Shown in pieces: positions 57,920 through 64,000 of a stretch of 64,000 nt of DNA (within the stretch, counting starts at the first letter, position 1; every line of letters begins with the position of its first letter). Where the stretch lies: contig NC_037601.1 of assembly GCF_003073045.1 (NCBI RefSeq), positions 12,387,807 through 12,451,806 of the forward strand, in the 5' to 3' direction. The translations under genes and the position numbers were made by a program. The notes under the pieces are model-generated. The model saw nothing but the letters and a program-made list of their open reading frames with translations. It did not search any database and had not been told where the DNA came from. The DNA is from Pomacea canaliculata (taxonomy: Eukaryota > Mollusca > Gastropoda > Architaenioglossa > Ampullariidae).

Positions 57920-60900
57920 CATTTTTCATCGCAGAGATACCACAAACTGAGAATATTCATCCGCTCATTGCATATTATCGCATGCTAATACTGTTTTCAA
58001 CATGTTTCGATGTCACGCGTACATAATTTATTGTCTCATTCATCAACACTGTGGGTGTTAAAGGCAGGATGTCAGCTGACTGCGACATTTCCTACCCTGG
58101 GAAACTAATCGTTTGATCTCAAAAGCTGCTTTTGCCTGCTTTGTGTTTCCTTGTTTTAGTCCCACTTTCTGAGTAGAGTCCCTTTGTCATTAAACATGGA
58201 CGACACGCTGGAAGTCGCTGATGTTGATAATGATGTGTAAGAGATGATTAGTGTATTTGATTGAGGTGCTCGTGTTTTGCAAATGTGTATGCATGTACAT
58301 GGATGTCAATGGGTGTGTGCTTGCGTGCGGGTATGTAAGTCTGTGTGCGTGTATCCGTGTGTGTCTGCGCGTGCGCACGTGTGTTTGTGTGTACATGCAC
58401 GTCACATATATAGTTACTCGCAGACTTCCAGCAGAGGCTATAAATTCATTAAAGAAAGTGTAATCAATAGAAAACAACAATGGAATACTTCATGTTATCT
58501 TCTAAAGGACAGTTTATTTCCGGTATTAGTACTGTCTCTCCGTTTCTTTGCGTGATGAGTAATGGATGAAATCCAGTTCAGAAGCTATTCATAGTCTTTT
58601 TTTTATTTTATTTTTTTTGAAATTTGTAATCGAAAACTGTTATTCACGAAAATACAAGCAATGTTCACCTGTTGAGTTCAGGGAGTCGATAACAGGGATT
58701 TTGGTCTCCATGGTTACCTGGCTGCCTGCGTGTTTGTCTTCGTTCGTGTTGTTGTTGTTGTAGTAGTGGTGGTGGTGGTGTGTTTGCTGTGGTATGTGTG
58801 TGTGTTGAGTGTGCGCGTGCGTTGCTCCGCTGAAAGTAATTTGACGATGCTACTGAATGTTCCCTCAAGATCTGTGTTAAAGTACACACCACTACTAACA
58901 CAAGCATCCTTGTGGGAGCCTGCAAAAAGATTTTTAAAAGTTCTTCAGTTAAAGTAACCTTCCAGCTTCCAGTCCCTATCTTTTGCATGTTGCTTGGTAA
59001 CTCACAGCTTTCTGCACACGACTATACCTATCTCGATGCCTTACTTTGCTCAATGAAAAGTTTTACAAATTTAATTTTGTGTATAATTTTTTGGTTTCTT
59101 TTTTAAAAAAAATCTGCTTAACTTGGTTTTGCATGAAAAGGTGTGTGTGTAGAGGTGGGGGTTGATGGCGGATGTGAATGAAAGGTTGGTTATAAGTAGG
59201 GAGAAGGGGGGAGAGGTTTCAGAGTTTCAAAGCGAGGTCAAGAAAGATTACAAAACGTCTCTGAAGAAGCTGGCCACACACAAACATCCTCCGTACCATA
59301 AGCAAAGAGGTAGACTTGTAGTCGAGACCTTATCTTCCCACTCCCCCTTCCCATCACCACACACACACACACACCTGATACACCCTTCCCGAAGTCCGTC
59401 GAGAGCCTGCCCTAATCTCGATCAAAAATCTCGATGGCAACCGTTTCCCAAGCCTCATTCACAGCATGCTACACCGTGTCTGACACGGAGCCCAGCAGCG
59501 CCCAACAGACTTCAGGTGATTTACAATCGTCTGACCGTCTACAAGAGTCTTTTAGTGGAAATAATTTATGTTAGGTGCTCTGAACGGCTGAGGCTTGGCG
59601 CAACCATTGGCAGCTTTGGATCCTTGGGGATGGTATGAGAGAAAATTCCTGGTTGGAGGATATACCACGTGTATTTTAGATATACCACGTGCATTTAAGG
59701 ACTGACGTGGACAAAATGTAAAGATGAGACATGGAGTACAAAAGTAATGTATGGGATAATTAATGGTTATAATAGCCACGTTCTGTATAAACTTACAGGA
59801 TGTGTATGGTTCCTGACACTGATCGCTGAATTCAAGTTTATCACATGACTGACACCTACTATTTTTAAGAAGTAGCAAAAAACTCAAGTTCTGTCTGTAT
59901 ACACTAATATCTTTCATCCTTTTACCCTGTCTTCCTTAAGGAAGGAGAAGCAGGACTCCGCAGTACCTTCTCTGTGAAACCAACAATGGACGACTGAGAG
60001 ATTCAGATGTCCTATGGAGGAGGCTCGTTCTAACATTAAACCGCTATCACGATGCTGTACTTGAACTTTATGATTGTAAAATGTTCAGAGAAAGCTTCTC
60101 AATAAGGTCATCGCTTCCGAGACCGAAAGAAGATCGCATTGATGTCGACGATCCCATATTAGTTCGTATTTGGACGAACCCCAAGTCTTGATCTTTGGTT
60201 CGTAGGAGGTGAGAAAGAGTAGAATGATCACAGGAACTTTGAGGACAGGTTGGAAATTTTGTCATGTGATCATTCTTCACTTCAAAAGAAAATAATTTGC
60301 CTCATAATTGGTAAGCATAGAAATTTCTCTGTGATTGTTTAGGAAAGGCCTTTGACAATAGGTGGTGTACGAATAAAACTTCTCAATTAGTAAGTCCTTT
60401 TGCAGGACATTGTAACACACTACCGGACATAAAATAGCTCTCTTATGTCGTTGTTTGAGTGCAAAAGGTGAGATTTAAGTTAACATTTCGTCGCTGCCTT
60501 TGTCCCTATCTTCAGACAGAAAAACCAAGACGTTCCTTTATCTTCTAAGACGCCAGAGGCATGGACCCTCCAGGAAACTGATATCGGCTTTCCTTCTCTC
60601 CTCTGTCTCTGTTGTCAGCCCTCTCCCCATATTTTCACTCTATGGAACAGTAGTTTGGAAGCAAAGGTAGAGTTAAACCAGGGATAACTAGTTATTAGAA
60701 GTAATACAGGCTAGTGTAAATAAAAAGCGAAGCGCTAGAGGGTGGGGTCAGTTTGAGATGTACAGGTCTCCATCTTGCATGCTGCCCCAAACTTTGGCTC
60801 GAGGCATGAGGTTGGGGAAAGGGAAGAGGAGATAAAACAAGCACAGAAAAGATATGTACCTATTTGGCCTCTGATTCTAGGGGCAAAGGGAGGAAAGAGG

Positions 60901-63900
60901 GTTGGGAAGGGGAAATAAGCTGTTGGTGGGAACAGGTGCGTTATCTCCCCTTTGGCCCCGACGTTCCGCTTAACGAAGTCTTGACCACACTGCAGTTGCC
61001 GGACCCGCCATCCCCCATGGCGTCTCGCCGCTGTCGGGACCTCCCAGTCGCCCTCGCTGATTGTTTATGGCAGGGTAGTCGTCTGCAGGGTCTGTCCGCA
61101 CCAACACGGATCAGGAACACAAATCAACGATAACGGTTTAAAGCAAGATAGCTAGCTCGGTATGCGTGTGCGTGTCTGTGCGCGCCAGTGCGTGCATGAA
61201 TGTGCGAGTGTGTGTGGTTTTTTTTGTTGTTGTTGTTGTTGTTATTTTATGTTCCTGCTGACATCCTCAGGCAGGGAGATTGTGAAAACTGAAGAGAGCG
61301 CCGACCTACCAAACAAGTTAGTAGTCAAGTGTTACTATGTTATTTGAGATCGGAGAAATCAGACAAAACAAAGTTGGAAAAAATACTTTGACACAATGTC
61401 GCGTGGAATGGTGGACTATAGGTTGGTAATTACTGCCTAGACTCTTTTATTCTTCCTGGAAATCTTTCATTTTCTTGATGGCGGTTTTCAGGACAGAATG
61501 ATGACACCGTTGACTGTCGGTAGCGTGAATCCTGTCACTTCGTCATCTCCACCGGTGAATGAGCTGCCCGCCTCCCAAACGCCTTTTTTGTGTCGCCCTA
61601 ATCAGCTGAATGAGCATCCCGATCGTCTGCTTCCAGTTCGCCCAGACAGCGACCGGTGGGAGGCGGTTCGCTTGACGTGGCTGCCAGAAGACCTCGGACA
61701 GATTCCCCACAGACAAACCAAGCAGCCACGTTTGCAAATGGTTGGCATGAAGATCCTCTGCATGGTCTTCATCTCGAGCTTGTCCGAGTCCCTTATTCAA
61801 AGCAAGGGGCTTATTTATTTATTTATGTCTTTTTTGAGTGGAATGTTGACACCAGATTTTATTTCGTTCTTATGACCAAAGCTATCAGAGGCAAGGATTT
61901 TTTTGTCAAAAAGTCTATGGATTTATTGTAATGATTCAGCATGCAAATTTTCACCTCCGTATTTAGTTATAGTGGGAAATCTTCGAAGGCTGATACCATT
62001 ATAATATTAATAATTTAATCATCGTTAAAGAAAGGCAATGGATAAGGAATCGGACAACTGTTATTAGTTATTATTTGAAATGGATTGTGAATTTTAAAGA
62101 GATTCTCACATGGATAACCCAGTTCGAAATTTCTCAAGCCACAGAAGACCACTTGACAGCTCGGAGAACATGCTAATGAGGCAAGCTCACTTGCTGATGA
62201 GACAAGCTCACATGCTAATGAGGCAAACCCACATTTGTCACAGAGAAAATGAAAGCCAATGTTGATATAAACATCGACATGCCCCTGATTTCCAGAAAAT
62301 CAGGTCACGTGACATCGTTGATGCAGAATCGATGTCATTGACATGAAGGGCTTGAAAATTCCCACAAGGGATCCAGTTTGCCATCTTAGCACTGTGTTGA
62401 CTAATAAACTTACCCTAAATAAATAGATAGATAAATACAGTAAGCTACTGTAACAAACTAATGCTGCTGGTTGTCTGTACTACTTTTCTGTCACATTACT
62501 TTTCTGAGACCCAGATTAGTCATAACCCACCTGTCTCTTCGGCCTCTTCGTTTGTCACCCTGTCTGTAAACGGCGAAGACGGTGAAAAAGTTGTGCCCCC
62601 CACTCCTCTCTCTCCCGGCCCTCGGCACCTTGTGTGCGCTTCTTTTGATGTAGGACACGTGCGTAGGTGTCTCGGTGCAGTTCCAGGTGAGCTATGCTTT
62701 TATTATCGCCGACAGCGAACGCAAGTGATCGAAAGCAACGGACTCATTCAAGACCGACGACTCTTGCATACATGGAGAGCAGGGTTGTCTTTGATTCACA
62801 GGGGCCGGTCACATTTTTTTTTTCGCTCTTGAGAGACAAAAGTACAAAGGTTCGTGGCTTCATATGGCCGCATACAAGTAGAAAGCATGGGGATGCGTGT
62901 GGAGATGAGACTGGGCGAGAAGTTGGGACAGGCATTTGATTTTAGTCTGCGATTCTAGTGTGTGTATATGTGCATGTGTCAGTGTATAAATATGTATCTA
63001 AGAGAGGGGTCGGAGGAAGGAGACTTTTCTCTGGAAGTTGCTCTTTTTATGAGAGAAGGGGTGTCCATCTCATCTCCCTGCTTTACCTTTCCCCACTATG
63101 GATTCAGTGAACACTGAGGTCCTTTCCTTTACCTTTCTTCACAGATAAGACAAGAACATTTGTATGGAGAAGTACGAACTCAGTACTCGGGCTGGTCCAT
63201 CTCTTTTAAGTAGACTTCTTTTATAATATCCATGACAGCCTTAACTAGAAAAGAAATAAAGCGAGGAAAAGGCTGGAAAAATAAAATAAAGATCGAAAAC
63301 TTTCAATGAAACCCAGAGCTCTTGACCAGCTGAAGATTAGAGGCCTGGGCTCCATTTCAATGTCTTGAAAGACGATAGCAGCGATCTCATACATCCAAAG
63401 TATGGCTGTGAAGCAGGAAGAATAGCTACTACAACAAAAACATTTTTAATGATTAGTCCACTGGAGTGGGACTTCACTCGGGGTACAACTGACTCAATAT
63501 CAATAACTCAGTGGAGCGTCCAGAATGTTCTGCCCTTCACTCTTCTCTCTACAGGTGTAGAAGTGTAGAAACATCCTAACATGCTATTAGGACATTGGGA
63601 AGAGACAGGACATTGATTTGTTTATTGAGCAGCGACATCAAAAGAGAACATTCGTAATTTTGAAAGTAATATTTTTGGATAGATATCTGAGAAGTTTTCT
63701 TTGTTAGACCGTCCTTTTAAAAACTTAGAAATTTCTGGTATTACAGGCAAAAATAAGATAAAAGAGGAAGAGTACAAGGGTACCTATGTCTATATATACC
63801 TGTGTCTGTGTGTGTGGATGTACAAAATAAAAAGGGAAAAAATGAGAAAAAAACTAAAAGTAAGTGATTTGTCATTGCTTCCTCGTACACTGCATGAAAT

Positions 63901-64000
63901 TGTCTGTAACACAAGCTACATCTTTCCGGATGCATAAAGTTTGACACACAAAGGGAGAAATGAACTTACATCCCTAATTAGTAATATATTTATATAGATG
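57920..64000. other. Downstream intergenic region, no gene seen
   Basis: Holds (GT)n patches (58,265-58,395 and 58,740-58,810), a GC-richer island at 60,930-61,105, a (GTT)n run at about 61,221-61,243 and a 21-base tandem repeat at 62168-62230. The frames at 59162-59638 and 61498-61875 have no recognisable domains or matched splice or poly(A) signals and are not called. Confidence 0.4.
62168..62230. repeat. 21-base tandem repeat, three units, with ATGCTAAT-type sites
   Basis: Units start at 62168, 62189 and 62210 (ACATGCTAATGAGGCAAGCT, ACTTGCTGATGAGACAAGCT, ACATGCTAATGAGGCAAACC, each plus one base). Units 1 and 3 hold ATGCTAAT, close to the POU octamer ATGCAAAT, with a TAAT homeodomain core. 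The 21-base period puts sites on the same face of the helix. Confidence 0.9.

Noticed and set aside
62168-62230. CRISPR-like array
   Set aside because: Units abut without spacers and the genome is eukaryotic; this is a minisatellite.

Overview
This is a eukaryotic, very probably molluscan (gastropod-like) nuclear window. It is AT-rich and sparsely genic, with canonical GT-AG introns, AATAAA signals, TATA-box promoters, long microsatellites, tRNA-derived SINE-like repeats and short non-autonomous hAT elements. The mollusc assignment rests on a family of small secreted Gly-rich proteins resembling shell-matrix or mucus proteins (shematrin-like). Species cannot be fixed from sequence alone, and no search or alignment was run.

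Region 1 (about 0.4-18.9 kb) is a cluster of small secretory genes. Four are paralogous Gly-rich proteins: one on the plus strand (coding 1150-1512) and three on the minus strand (9917-10207, 14689-14970, 18190-18405). A fifth, unrelated by sequence but built the same way, encodes a 55-residue Gly/aromatic peptide with a CYYC motif (5694-5861). All five fit one three-exon plan: a short untranslated first exon after a TATA box, one exon holding the whole reading frame, and a short untranslated last exon with the poly(A) signal. The four Gly-rich genes also share a 13-bp element (MCCTTNAGGCKAC) just upstream of TATATAAG, so they are probably co-expressed. Homology between the three minus-strand genes extends several hundred bases upstream of their promoters.

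Region 2 (about 18.9-45 kb) has no gene I can support strongly. It holds two hAT-type elements (one more lies in region 1), SINE-like copies, a small fossil pol fragment of LTR-retrotransposon type, microsatellites, GC-rich islands and repeated TGACGTCA (CRE) palindromes. A 107-codon open reading frame at 28120-28443 is a weak candidate gene. The layout (a gene desert beside a developmental homeobox gene) suggests a regulatory landscape for the next gene.

Region 3 (about 45-57.9 kb) is one Iroquois-class (Irx) TALE homeobox gene on the plus strand. Five coding exons are resolved with splice sites: 46021-46080, 50183-50430, 53701-53804, 54209-54522 and 56293-57206. Exon 4 carries the homeodomain. 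Exon 2, which carries the conserved N-terminal Cys-rich Irx block, lacks one base in a C-run and shifts frame mid-exon. The flanking exons and the homeodomain are intact, so a sequence error is more likely than a dead gene.

Region 4 (about 57.9-64 kb) shows no convincing gene. Its most distinctive feature is a three-unit 21-bp tandem repeat carrying ATGCTAAT-type sites.
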